Shown: positions 1 to 8,024 of the stretch, piece by piece
Layout of the letters: each line of letters begins with the position of its first letter
Position numbering within the stretch: the first letter of the stretch is position 1
Source: an uncultured Spirochaetota bacterium
GTDB lineage: Bacteria > Spirochaetota > Spirochaetia > Treponematales > Rectinemataceae
Length of the DNA: 64,000 nt
Assembly (NCBI GenBank): GCA_903821875.1
Contig: CAIJMU010000124.1
Location: 62,001-126,000, forward strand
Reading direction: 5' to 3'
Notes under the pieces: model-generated
The model's database searches: none
Told to the model about the DNA's origin: nothing
Seen by the model: only the letters and a program-made list of their open reading frames with translations
Position numbers and translations under genes: made by a program

Positions 1-1
1 G

Positions 2-493
2 GGCTCCTGGACGAGCACAACCCCTGTTTCCCGCGAGGGGAAGGGGGGGAAGGCGCAGCACCGCAAGGACTTTCCACTCATCATGGCCCTCCACGATCTT
101 CCCTATGTGGCTACCGCCTCGCCGGCCTTCATTCCCGACCTGGTTCGAAAAGTCGAGCGCGCGATGGAAGTCCGCGACGGCCTTGCCTATATCCATATCT
201 ACAACCCCTGCCCGACGGGCTGGTCCTTCAAGGCCGAGGATTCCATCGCGATTTCCCGCCTTTCGGTAAAGAGCCGCTTCTTCCCCCTCTGGGAGTCACG
301 GGGCAGGAAGCTCACCATCACCGTACGCGAACAACGACCAGTGCCCGTAGCCGACTATGTTGCGAAGATAGGCAAGTTTCGCCACCTCGGACCTGAGGGT
401 ATTGCAGAACTCCAGGCCCTGACGGACGAGCGATATCGCTATCTTGAAGCGATGGAGAAGAGTGGGGCGGGTGGCGATGGCACGGGCGCTTGA
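2..493 (+). CDS. porB: Pyruvate:ferredoxin oxidoreductase beta subunit, C-terminal part (partial at window edge)
   Basis: The reading frame is open from base 2, so only the C-terminal 163 residues are present. It includes TSTTPxSREGKGGK just before the first internal ATG, then LIMALHDLPYVATAS and YIHIYNPCPTGW. These are characteristic of the thiamine-diphosphate-binding beta subunit of 2-oxoacid:ferredoxin oxidoreductases, particularly pyruvate:ferredoxin oxidoreductase, which makes acetyl-CoA, CO2 and reduced ferredoxin in the cytoplasm. Its stop overlaps the start of the acetyl-CoA synthetase alpha gene by 17 nt. The pair therefore forms a pyruvate to acetyl-CoA to acetate plus ATP module. 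Another 2-oxoacid specificity (branched-chain or indolepyruvate) cannot be excluded from this fragment, because the other subunits lie outside the window. Confidence 0.87.
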   Translation, partial: GSWTSTTPVSREGKGGKAQHRKDFPLIMALHDLPYVATASPAFIPDLVRKVERAMEVRDGLAYIHIYNPCPTGWSFKAEDSIAISRLSVKSRFFPLWESRGRKLTITVREQRPVPVADYVAKIGKFRHLGPEGIAELQALTDERYRYLEAMEKSGAGGDGTGA

Positions 494-1910
494 GGAAATT
501 TTCAGGCCTGCCGGCTGCGCCATCGTCGGCGCCTCCGCAAACCCCTCGAAGGCGGGCCACCAGATCGTTGCGAACATGCTGGCTGCCGGATATGAGGGCG
601 GTCTGTATCCCGTCAATCCCGGAGGGGAGGCGGTCCTCGGACTGGCGGGTATCTCTTCGGTCTCGGCGATAGCGGGGCTGGTGGAACTCGTCGTCCTCGC
701 CTCCCCCGCCGCGACCACAGCGGCTGTCGTCGAGGATCTTGGCCATCGCATGGACGCGAGGGCTGACATCAAGGGGATCATCTGTTCTGCTGCAGGCTAC
801 GCGGAGCTGGGGACGCCCGAGGGCCGGGCATTCCAGGAGCAGCTCGCCGGTTTTTGCCGCCAACGCGGCATTCGGCTCATCGGACCTAATTGTGTCGGCA
901 TCATCGATACGGAATCAAGGGTAGATACGACCTTCATTGCCGGCATCGTCCACGCCCGGGGAGGCATTTCCCTCGCATCCCAGAGCGGAGCCTTGGGCGC
1001 CTGGCTCCTCATGGACTGGAGCGCGACTCCCGCGGGTCGGGTGGGCTTTCACCGATTCATCACGGTCGGCAACATGGCCGATGTCGATATCATCGAAGGC
1101 ATCGCCACCCTTGGTGACGATTCGCGGACGAAGGTCCTCGGACTCTATGTCGAGGGATCTCCCGAGGCGAGACGCCTCGTGGAGGCTGTCGGCGCGGTGG
1201 CTCGCACGAAGCCCGTCCTGGTGCTCAAGGTTGGAAGAAGCGACGATGGCGCCCGGGCGGCCAAGTCGCACACGGGTTCTCTCGCGGGGACAGACGCCCT
1301 CTATGAAGGGGCTTTCCGTCAGTTCGGGGTCCTCCGCGTAGCCAGCCCCCGTGAACTTTCGGACGGCCTTCGCGCCTTTGACGCCCTGCCCCTTCCCCGC
1401 GGCGGGGCGACCTTCATTCTCACCCAGGCCGGCGGTCCCGGAATATTCTGCGTCGATGAGATGTCAGCCGCAGGCAACCTCGGTTTCCCGGTGGTCACCG
1501 AGGCTACCAAAGAGGCGATCCGTCGCTCTGCCCCTGCCATCGCCTCGGTCTGCGAACCTGAGGGGCATGCCGACATAACGGCTGCAGCTGGAGCCGATCA
1601 TCACGTCGACTCGCTCGAGGCCATACTCCGGGACGATGCGGTCGATGCGGTAATCTTCATCACCGTGGCTACCTTGTTTCTCGATCTTAGCGGCATGGCG
1701 AAAAAGCTACTCGACATGCTCGCGGCCCTTCGCGTCGAGGGGATCGATAAGCCCGTCTTCCCGGTGATCCTCTCCGGCGCATGGGTACTGCCCTGCAGGC
1801 GGATACTCGAGGAAGGGGGGCTGCCGACCTGGGACTCCCCCGAGCGGGCGGTCCGCGCGCTTTCCCTCATGGTGGAACGTACTCACTCTACCGAGCGGGT
1901 GAGAACATGA
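477..1910 (+). CDS. acdA: Acetate--CoA ligase (ADP-forming), alpha subunit
   Basis: A 477-residue protein matching the alpha chain of ADP-forming acyl-CoA synthetase, which converts acetyl-CoA, ADP and phosphate to acetate, CoA and ATP. The N-terminal CoA-binding Rossmann region reads AIVGASANPSKAGHQ (residues 15-29). The succinyl-CoA-synthetase-like part carries IGPNCVGI (135-142), SQSGALG (168-174) and KSHTGSLAG (263-271); His265 is the expected phosphohistidine. The ATG at 477 is preferred over an upstream in-frame TTG at 444, which adds a basic stretch with no family match. The gene overlaps porB by 17 nt and the beta gene by 4 nt (ATGA), so alpha and beta are encoded separately and coupled. 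This enzyme is typical of amino-acid- and peptide-fermenting anaerobes. Confidence 0.9.
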   Translation: MARALEEIFRPAGCAIVGASANPSKAGHQIVANMLAAGYEGGLYPVNPGGEAVLGLAGISSVSAIAGLVELVVLASPAATTAAVVEDLGHRMDARADIKGIICSAAGYAELGTPEGRAFQEQLAGFCRQRGIRLIGPNCVGIIDTESRVDTTFIAGIVHARGGISLASQSGALGAWLLMDWSATPAGRVGFHRFITVGNMADVDIIEGIATLGDDSRTKVLGLYVEGSPEARRLVEAVGAVARTKPVLVLKVGRSDDGARAAKSHTGSLAGTDALYEGAFRQFGVLRVASPRELSDGLRAFDALPLPRGGATFILTQAGGPGIFCVDEMSAAGNLGFPVVTEATKEAIRRSAPAIASVCEPEGHADITAAAGADHHVDSLEAILRDDAVDAVIFITVATLFLDLSGMAKKLLDMLAALRVEGIDKPVFPVILSGAWVLPCRRILEEGGLPTWDSPERAVRALSLMVERTHSTERVRT

Positions 1911-2551
1911 GAGTCCTCGACGAATACGCTGCCCGCGAGTATCTCTCTGGCCGTGGCCCCCGGGTGGCCCGCGCCATCCTGGCCGTGTCGGCCGAGGAGG
2001 CGATCGCAGCTGCAGAGGAAATAGGCTGGCCGGTTGTAGTGAAGGCTTCGGTTGAGGGGGTCGGCCACAAGAGCGACTTTCATGGGGTAGAGCTCGATAT
2101 CAGGAACCCTGACGAGCTTCTAGCCGCGTGGCGCAGGATCGAGTCCGCGGCGAAGGCTTTCGCCTTTCCGCTGCGCGGTCTGCTTGTCGCAGAAAGGCTG
2201 AAGGGGGCGGAGTTCATCATTGGTGCCATCAGGGACGATTCCTTCGGCCCTGTCGTCATGGTCGGTTCCGGTGGCATCATGGCGGAATTGCTTCGCGATA
2301 CTGCTTTTCGTCTTGCACCGGTGACCCGTGACGAAGCGGAACGAGCCATCCTGCAGACGAGAGCCTCCCGCCTTCTCGCCGGTTTTCGCGGCTCGCCTCC
2401 CCTGCCCATCGGCCTCCTCGCGGAGGCTGTGGCCTCCGCGAGCCGCATCGTGGCAGAAGATCCCAACGTCATCGAACTCGACGTCAACCCCTTCATCCTC
2501 GGGCCTGATGGCGGAGCGGCAGCCGATCTCCTTCTCCGCCTCGCGGAATGA
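1907..2551 (+). CDS. acdB: Acetate--CoA ligase (ADP-forming), beta subunit (ATP-grasp)
   Basis: A 214-residue ATP-grasp subunit that pairs with the alpha chain. VVVKASVEGVGHKSDFHGV (residues 43-61) contains the His-Lys-Ser-Asp motif; His54 corresponds to the second, mobile phosphohistidine of the family. A glycine-rich loop (VVMVGSGGIMAELLRD) and the C-terminal VIELDVNPFILGPDG are also typical of ATP-grasp_5 proteins. The ATG overlaps the alpha stop as ATGA, so I take 1907 rather than the longer frame beginning at 1781, whose extra 42 residues are antisense-like. The stop overlaps the next gene by 4 nt. Length is normal for a stand-alone beta subunit. Confidence 0.89.
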   Translation: MRVLDEYAAREYLSGRGPRVARAILAVSAEEAIAAAEEIGWPVVVKASVEGVGHKSDFHGVELDIRNPDELLAAWRRIESAAKAFAFPLRGLLVAERLKGAEFIIGAIRDDSFGPVVMVGSGGIMAELLRDTAFRLAPVTRDEAERAILQTRASRLLAGFRGSPPLPIGLLAEAVASASRIVAEDPNVIELDVNPFILGPDGGAAADLLLRLAE

Positions 2552-3048
2552 TTTCGGTTAAAAGCGAGGGCGAGGAATCGGCTCGCCTCGCCCTGGTTCT
2601 ATTCCGCGCCCATCTGGGCGCTGTGTACTCTCAATTAAAAGACAGCTACGGTCTCGACTGGAACCTCGATGATGCGATGAGACACGAGGCTGCCGAAGTG
2701 ACAGTCTTTTTTCCTCCCGCAGGCCGCTTGCTCGTGGCGCGCGAGGATACTCTCCCCATCGGTATCGTCTGTCTTGCGCCCCTGGGATCGGGGGCTGGCG
2801 AAGTGAAGCACCTGTACGTCGAGCCTGGGCACCGGGGGAGGGGCATCGGCGGAAAACTGATGGGCACGCTTATCGGGGAGGGGCGCTCGATGGGCCTGGA
2901 CCGGCTCTGTCTCGACAGCGGATCCCTGCAAACCGATGCCCATCGCCTCTACCGTACCCTGGGCTTCGTGGAGACTCCCCGCTATGCAGGAAGCAAGGTC
3001 CCCGATTCACAACTCGACCTCGTCATATTCATGCATCTGGCGCTCTGA
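2548..3048 (+). CDS. GNAT-family N-acetyltransferase
   Basis: A 166-residue protein with the GNAT acetyl-CoA binding segment. VKHLYVEPGHRGRGIGGKLM (about residues 89-108) carries the R/Q-x-x-G-x-G/A motif as RGRGIG, followed by the usual helix and a C-terminal LYRTLGFVETPRY strand. Such proteins acetylate a primary amine of a small molecule, peptide or protein; the substrate cannot be read from the sequence. It starts inside the acdB stop (ATGA), so it is the last gene of the porB-acdA-acdB transcript. A role in acetylating or sensing that pathway is possible but is only an inference from position. Confidence 0.8.
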   Translation: MISVKSEGEESARLALVLFRAHLGAVYSQLKDSYGLDWNLDDAMRHEAAEVTVFFPPAGRLLVAREDTLPIGIVCLAPLGSGAGEVKHLYVEPGHRGRGIGGKLMGTLIGEGRSMGLDRLCLDSGSLQTDAHRLYRTLGFVETPRYAGSKVPDSQLDLVIFMHLAL

Positions 3049-3052
3049 GAGG

Positions 3053-3077
3053 AAAAAGCCCCGCGCCCTCGCGGGGC
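3053..3077 (-). terminator. Rho-independent terminator of the liv operon
   Basis: A perfect 7-bp stem, GCCCCGC (3058-3064) and GCGGGGC (3071-3077), with a 6-nt loop. On the minus strand it is followed by five T residues (A at 3053-3057). It lies 6 nt past the liv fusion stop and just after the plus-strand acetyltransferase stop, so it separates two converging operons. Confidence 0.8.
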
Positions 3078-3082
3078 CAGCT

Positions 3083-5680
3083 TCATTCCCCGGTCTCTCC
3101 GAGATAGGCCCGTTTCATGTCCTCGTTGGCGAGGAGCTTGTCCGCCCGATCGGTCATCACAATTGAACCAGTCTGGATGACATAGCCCCGATGGGCTATC
3201 GACAGGGCTTGCGTCGCATTCTGCTCAACCATGAAGATGGTCGTTCCCGTCTTGTTGATGCCGAGGATTATCTCGAAAACCTGCTCGACGAGGATGGGAG
3301 AGAGCCCCATCGACGGCTCGTCGAGGCAGAGGAGCCTAGGTTCCGTCATGAGAGCCCGCGCGATCGCGAGCATCTGCTGCTCGCCACCCGAAAGGGTTCC
3401 GGCCTTCTGCTGGCGCCGCTCCTTCAGTCTCGGGAATTGCTCGTATGCTCTCTCGATGCCACGCTTGACCATGGCGGGGTCGTTGCAGATATAGGCTCCG
3501 ACCTCGAGGTTCTCTTCGACGCTCAGCCTTGAGAAGATGCGCCTTCCCTCGGGTACGATCGCGATGCCGGAATTGATGATTTCGGGAGTTGGCCTGTTCT
3601 CGATCCGTTTGCCGTTGAATTCGATGCCGCCGTGCGTCGCTTTGACGTTGCCGATAATGGTCTTAATGGTCGTGGATTTTCCTGCGGCATTCGCCCCGAG
3701 GAGGCAGACGATCTCTCCCGGCCTGACCTCGAGCGATATTTCCTTAAGCACCCGGATCTGACCGTATTGGGCGTTGACACCCGTCAGGGCGAGTAGGGGC
3801 TTGCTGTCCGCACCGCTCGCCCTCTCACGCGCGATGACAACTTGATCATCGCGTCGTTTTCCGAGGTAGGCTTCGATGACTTCGGGGTTCGCCTGGATCT
3901 CATGTGGTGTCCCGTCGGCCAGCTTCTCGCCCTTGTTCATCACAACTATGCGATCGGAGATGTTCATGACGACCGACATCTGATGCTCGACGAGGACGAT
4001 GGTGTAGCCACGGCGGCGGAGCTCGGCAATGTGCTGGGTTATTTCATTGATCTCGCCCATGTTCATGCCGGCGGCCGGCTCGTCGAGGAGGAGGAGCTTG
4101 GGCGCCAGGGCGAGGGCTCGCGCGATTTCGACGCGGCGTCTGTCGGCGTAATTCAAGGTCGAAACGAAATCGTCCTTGCGCGAAAGGAGCTTGGGGCCGA
4201 AGAAGGCGAGGTGACGCGCGGCCTCGAGCTCGCCTTCTGCTTCGGCCTTCCTTACGCGAGGAGGTTGGATCACCGCCCCGCCCAGCATGACCTTGAGCCG
4301 CGGGTGCAGGCCGACCATCACGTTATCGAGGACCGAGAGCTGGGGAAAAACGCGGATGTTCTGGAAGGTGCGGGCGAGCCCCTTCCTTGCGACCTGGTAG
4401 GCAGTCTTCCCGACGAGTTCCTCGCCGTAGAACCGGACGCTTCCGCTGTCCGGCTTGTACATCCCCGTGACCAGGTTGAAGAGCGTGGTCTTGCCGGCCC
4501 CGTTCGGGCCGATGATACTGAGTATCTCCCCCTTCCTCACGTCGAAGGAGACGTCCGTCACGGCCCTGATGCCGCCGAAGGCCTTTGTCAAATTCCTCAC
4601 ACTTAGTGCGATTTCCGTTCCAGGTCGCAGGGTCGCGGGGTGCCTGTCCCTTTCCCTGGCTTCCTCGGGGAGGATGTCCTCTACCCTGATAGAACTCTTG
4701 CGCGGCTTGGCAATGAGGATGCCAGTCGGCCGGAAGCGCATCATCAGAAGGATGATCGTGGAATAGAGGATCATGCGGTAGATGCTGTAGTCGCGGAGGA
4801 CCTCGCCGAGGGTAACAAGGAGGGCTGCCCCAAGAAGGGCGCCAAGGGGGTTCCCCGTCCCCCCGAGGACGATCATGCAATAGATGTTGACCAGCTGGTC
4901 CATGTTGAAGACTTCAGGGAAGACCGACTGCTGCCATGCGGCGAAGAGGACGCCCGCGATGCCGGCGGCTGAGGCCCCCACGATGAAGGCAAGGAGCTTG
5001 TACATCGGGGGATTGATTCCCATGCAGCTAGCCGCTGTCTCATCATCGCGGATTGCCGCCCAGGCACGACCGATCCTTGAGTAGCGGATGCGGTAGGTTG
5101 CGATCATGACAATGAGGGCGAAGAAGCCGATGAGGAAGTAGTACGCGTGCGAGCTGTCGAAGACGAAGCCGAAGATCTTGACGGGGTCGATCCGGACGAT
5201 GCCGTTTGGCCCGTTCGTGATGTTGACGGGCTTGTCGAGGTTGAGGAGGAGGAGCCGCGTAATCTGCGCAAAACCCATGGTGGTGATCGCGAGGTAGTCA
5301 CCGCGCAAGCGGAGGCTCGGCAGGCCGATGATCAGGCCCGTGAAGGCAGCTACGAACATCGCGAATGGCATGAGAATCCAGAACGATACGTGCATATTGT
5401 GGAGCGGCGAGGCCAGGAGGGCGTAGCTGTAGGCTCCCATGGCGTAGAAGGCCGTGTAGCCCATGTCGAGGACGCCCGCGAGGCCGACGACGAAGTTGAG
5501 GCCCAGTCCCAGCAGCGTATACAGGAGGATCGTGCCGCCGATGCGGACGATGTACCCGTTTTCGACTGCGGCAGGAAAGGCAACGAAGATGACGGCGAGC
5601 GCTACCCACCAGACGCGAGGATCGATGCGGCCCACTGACGCGACCATTCGCGAGGCTACGGCCTTGAGAGTGTTTGGCAT
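3083..5680 (-). CDS. livM/livG/livF: LivM-LivG-LivF triple fusion: branched-chain amino-acid ABC permease plus two ATPases
   Basis: A single 865-residue frame. Residues 1-325 form a LivM permease with about eight to ten hydrophobic segments and the LivM loop GDYLAITTMGFAQITRLLLL (127-146). Residues 356-607 are a LivG ATPase: Walker A GPNGAGKTT 391-399, signature LNYADRRRVEIARAL, Walker B LLLLDEP 529-535. Residues 628-863 are a LivF ATPase: Walker A GANAAGKST 662-670, LSGGEQQ 763-769, Walker B LCLDEP 784-789. The three are normally separate proteins. The junctions are hydrophilic linkers of about 20-30 residues with no stop. It lies 10 nt downstream of livH, with livK further upstream, giving a complete importer for branched-chain or related amino acids. 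LivG has a degenerate signature sequence, as is common for that subunit. Confidence 0.93.
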   Translation of the reverse strand: MPNTLKAVASRMVASVGRIDPRVWWVALAVIFVAFPAAVENGYIVRIGGTILLYTLLGLGLNFVVGLAGVLDMGYTAFYAMGAYSYALLASPLHNMHVSFWILMPFAMFVAAFTGLIIGLPSLRLRGDYLAITTMGFAQITRLLLLNLDKPVNITNGPNGIVRIDPVKIFGFVFDSSHAYYFLIGFFALIVMIATYRIRYSRIGRAWAAIRDDETAASCMGINPPMYKLLAFIVGASAAGIAGVLFAAWQQSVFPEVFNMDQLVNIYCMIVLGGTGNPLGALLGAALLVTLGEVLRDYSIYRMILYSTIILLMMRFRPTGILIAKPRKSSIRVEDILPEEARERDRHPATLRPGTEIALSVRNLTKAFGGIRAVTDVSFDVRKGEILSIIGPNGAGKTTLFNLVTGMYKPDSGSVRFYGEELVGKTAYQVARKGLARTFQNIRVFPQLSVLDNVMVGLHPRLKVMLGGAVIQPPRVRKAEAEGELEAARHLAFFGPKLLSRKDDFVSTLNYADRRRVEIARALALAPKLLLLDEPAAGMNMGEINEITQHIAELRRRGYTIVLVEHQMSVVMNISDRIVVMNKGEKLADGTPHEIQANPEVIEAYLGKRRDDQVVIARERASGADSKPLLALTGVNAQYGQIRVLKEISLEVRPGEIVCLLGANAAGKSTTIKTIIGNVKATHGGIEFNGKRIENRPTPEIINSGIAIVPEGRRIFSRLSVEENLEVGAYICNDPAMVKRGIERAYEQFPRLKERRQQKAGTLSGGEQQMLAIARALMTEPRLLCLDEPSMGLSPILVEQVFEIILGINKTGTTIFMVEQNATQALSIAHRGYVIQTGSIVMTDRADKLLANEDMKRAYLGETGE

Positions 5681-5690
5681 ACTCTATGTC

Positions 5691-6620
5691 CTAGACTTTC
5701 ACGGGCACTTGCTCGCCCAGGAGGCCGGCTGGCTTGAAGATCAGGAGGATGATAAGCATCGAGAAGGCTATGACGTCCTTGTAGACGGGGGAGATGAAGG
5801 CGACACCGAGGCTCTCGACAAGTCCCAGGAGGATACCACCGAGCATCGCGCCTCGGATGTTGCCGATGCCGCCCAGGACGGCCGCCGTAAAGGCCTTCAT
5901 ACCGGCCGAGAAGCCCATGTAGAAGTCGATCTGGGTGTAATACATCCCAACCAGGACGCCGCCTGCCCCTGCGAGGGCCGAGCCGACCAGGAAGGTGGTC
6001 GAGATCACCCGATTGACGGAAATGCCCATGAAGGATGCGGCCTCGCGATCCTGCGCGGTCGCGCGCATCGCCTTGCCGGTCTTGGAGTGGCGGATGAAAT
6101 TGTCGAGTCCGATCATGAGCGCGAAGGAAACGGATATGACGAGGATCCTGATGAAGGAGATGGTCGCCGGACCCACTGTGATCTGCCAGCTGATCGGGAT
6201 GAGGAGCTGGGTTGCGTAGACCTTGGATCGTGCGCCCATCGTGAGGACGACCAAATTCTGGAGGAAGATCGAGACCGAGAGCGCGCTGATGAGGGGGGCA
6301 AGCCTGGGAGCGTTCCGGAGCGGCCGGTAGGCGAACCACTCGATACCGACGCCAAGGGCCGAGGTTCCTGCCATCGCGACCACAATCATCAGTATTATGA
6401 TGATGACGGGGCTCGCGATGATCGCTGCGCCATTCATGAATGCGCCAAGCACGCCCCATCCTATGAAGGCTCCTATCATGAAGACCTCGCCGTGGGCGAA
6501 GTTCAGCATTTCAAGGGTGCCGTAGACCATGGAGTAGCCGAGCGCTATGAGCGCGTACACGCTTCCCAGCGTAAGACCGTTCACAAGCTGTTGCGGAATC
6601 TGGGCCCATATTTCTTCCAC
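5691..6620 (-). CDS. livH: Branched-chain amino-acid ABC transporter permease LivH
   Basis: A 309-residue integral membrane protein beginning MEEIWAQIPQQLVNGLTLGS and continuing YALIALGYSMVYGTLEMLNFAHGE (split here), the hallmark N-terminal region of LivH. Later segments include RATAQDREAASFMGI and AAVLGGIGNIRGAMLGG, also family-typical. It forms the inner-membrane channel with the LivM domain of the downstream fusion. The gene lies between livK (78 nt upstream, with a stem-loop in the gap) and the fused livMGF (10 nt downstream). Length and topology are normal. Confidence 0.92.
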   Translation of the reverse strand: MEEIWAQIPQQLVNGLTLGSVYALIALGYSMVYGTLEMLNFAHGEVFMIGAFIGWGVLGAFMNGAAIIASPVIIIILMIVVAMAGTSALGVGIEWFAYRPLRNAPRLAPLISALSVSIFLQNLVVLTMGARSKVYATQLLIPISWQITVGPATISFIRILVISVSFALMIGLDNFIRHSKTGKAMRATAQDREAASFMGISVNRVISTTFLVGSALAGAGGVLVGMYYTQIDFYMGFSAGMKAFTAAVLGGIGNIRGAMLGGILLGLVESLGVAFISPVYKDVIAFSMLIILLIFKPAGLLGEQVPVKV

Positions 6621-6652
6621 CAGGGTCTCCTTCCCGGAATGAACCGGCGGCT

Positions 6653-6690
6653 AAAAGTCCCGGGGCGGGGGTTTGACCACTCTCCCCGGG
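6653..6690 (-). terminator. Attenuating stem-loop between livK and livH
   Basis: CCCGGGG and CCCCGGG arms (6684-6690 and 6659-6665) form a GC-rich stem with an 18-nt loop. On the minus strand it is followed by ACTTTT. It begins 9 nt past the livK stop. Partial termination here would explain the usual excess of binding protein over permease. The short T-run suggests it is leaky. Confidence 0.55.
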
Positions 6691-6698
6691 CAGATTCC

Positions 6699-7862
6699 TT
6701 ACTTGGTTACCTGGACGGCCTTGAGCTGGACGAAATCGTCTCCCTTGACCTGTACGACAAAGATCGCGCTTCCCATGAGATCACCCTTCGCGTCGAAGGA
6801 GATGGGAACGCCGAGAACGCCCTTGAAGTCCTTGGTGGCGTTCACGGCCGCGAGGACGGCCTTGCGGTCTACCTTGCCGTTCTTCACGCCGGCTTTGGCG
6901 ATGCCTGCGAGCAGCACGTTCGCGGCTTCGTAGCTCTGGCCCGAGTACATGGAGAGGGCGCCGTATTTTTTCTCGAAATTGGCCACGAAATCCTTGGCTT
7001 CGGGAACGGACTGGATGGTCGGCCCGATGCTCGTAGCGTAAACGCCTTCAGCGGCGCCGCCTGAACCCTTGATCAACTCGTCCTTTTCGCGGATGCCGTC
7101 GCCGCCCATGATCGCGGTCTTGATGCCCATCCCGGCGAGCTGTTTGATGATGGTCGCGGCCTGGGCCGGACTGGGAATCGCGAGGTAGAGGAGTTCAGGC
7201 TTGTTGGCCTTGATCTTCGTGAGGATGGCTGAGAAGTCCTTGTCGTCCGAGGTGATCTGCGCGCGGGCGATCTTGTCCACGCCCAGCTTCTTGAGATTCT
7301 TCTCGACCTCGTCGGCGAGGCCCTGTCCGTAGGTCCCCTTGTCGTCGATTATGTAGACGCTTTTAGCCATGATGTCATTCACGATGAAAGACGCGGCGGC
7401 TGGCGCCTGGTCGTCGTCGCGGGGACAGACGCGGTGCATGACCTTATAGCCCTGTTCGGTCAGGCTCGGATTGGTCCCCGACTGGGTTATGAGTGTAATG
7501 CTGTTTTTCTCGAGGATCGGGAGCGCGGCGACGACACCCGAGCTCGTCATTGGACCGATGACGCCCACTAGGGCGGGATCGGAGGCGAATTTTTCAGCGA
7601 CTGCCGCGGCCTTGGCGGGGTCGGCAGCGTCATCGCCCTCGACCACTTCGACTTTCATGCCCTTGAGCTGGCCCGAGGCATTGAACTCTTCAACGGCCAT
7701 CTTGATGGCGTTGAGGGAGTCAAGCCCGATCTTGGAGAGCTGACCCGTGAAGGGACCGGCCGCTCCGATCTTGACGACGTTCGGCTTGGCCGGGCCGCAG
7801 CCCGCTAAGGCGACAACGAGCGCGAAAGCAAGGCCGATAACGAAAAACCTAGTAATCCTCAT
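6699..7862 (-). CDS. livK: Branched-chain amino-acid substrate-binding lipoprotein LivK
   Basis: A 387-residue periplasmic-binding-fold protein. The N-terminus MRITRFFVIGLAFALVVALAGC is a lipoprotein signal with the lipobox ALAGC, so the mature protein is probably membrane-anchored. The KIGAAGPFTGQLSKIG start of the mature domain and later VIGPMTSSGVVAALP and VYIIDDKGTYGQGLADE are typical of the type 1 amino-acid-binding family. The ATG at 7862 has AAGGAGG five bases upstream; the longer frame to 7964 adds 34 residues without a signal-like character and is rejected. It is the first gene of livK-livH-livMGF. Confidence 0.92.
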   Translation of the reverse strand: MRITRFFVIGLAFALVVALAGCGPAKPNVVKIGAAGPFTGQLSKIGLDSLNAIKMAVEEFNASGQLKGMKVEVVEGDDAADPAKAAAVAEKFASDPALVGVIGPMTSSGVVAALPILEKNSITLITQSGTNPSLTEQGYKVMHRVCPRDDDQAPAAASFIVNDIMAKSVYIIDDKGTYGQGLADEVEKNLKKLGVDKIARAQITSDDKDFSAILTKIKANKPELLYLAIPSPAQAATIIKQLAGMGIKTAIMGGDGIREKDELIKGSGGAAEGVYATSIGPTIQSVPEAKDFVANFEKKYGALSMYSGQSYEAANVLLAGIAKAGVKNGKVDRKAVLAAVNATKDFKGVLGVPISFDAKGDLMGSAIFVVQVKGDDFVQLKAVQVTK

Positions 7863-8024
7863 GCAAACCTCCTTGAAGTTCAATTTCTCTAGCGAATAGC
7901 GTGGAACAGGGGCTGCCGCCTCCTTTGCTTGGATTTCGTTCCCTCGCGGAAACGATATCAACACATCACCACATCCCTACGGGACGGTTCAGGCTCCCCA
8001 CTAGCCCCAGTATCCAGACATGAA

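Noticed and set aside
5463-7064. A 533-residue plus-strand frame opposite livH and livK
   Set aside because: Glu/Asp/Gly/His-rich antisense shadow; the minus-strand genes are well-characterised transporter components.
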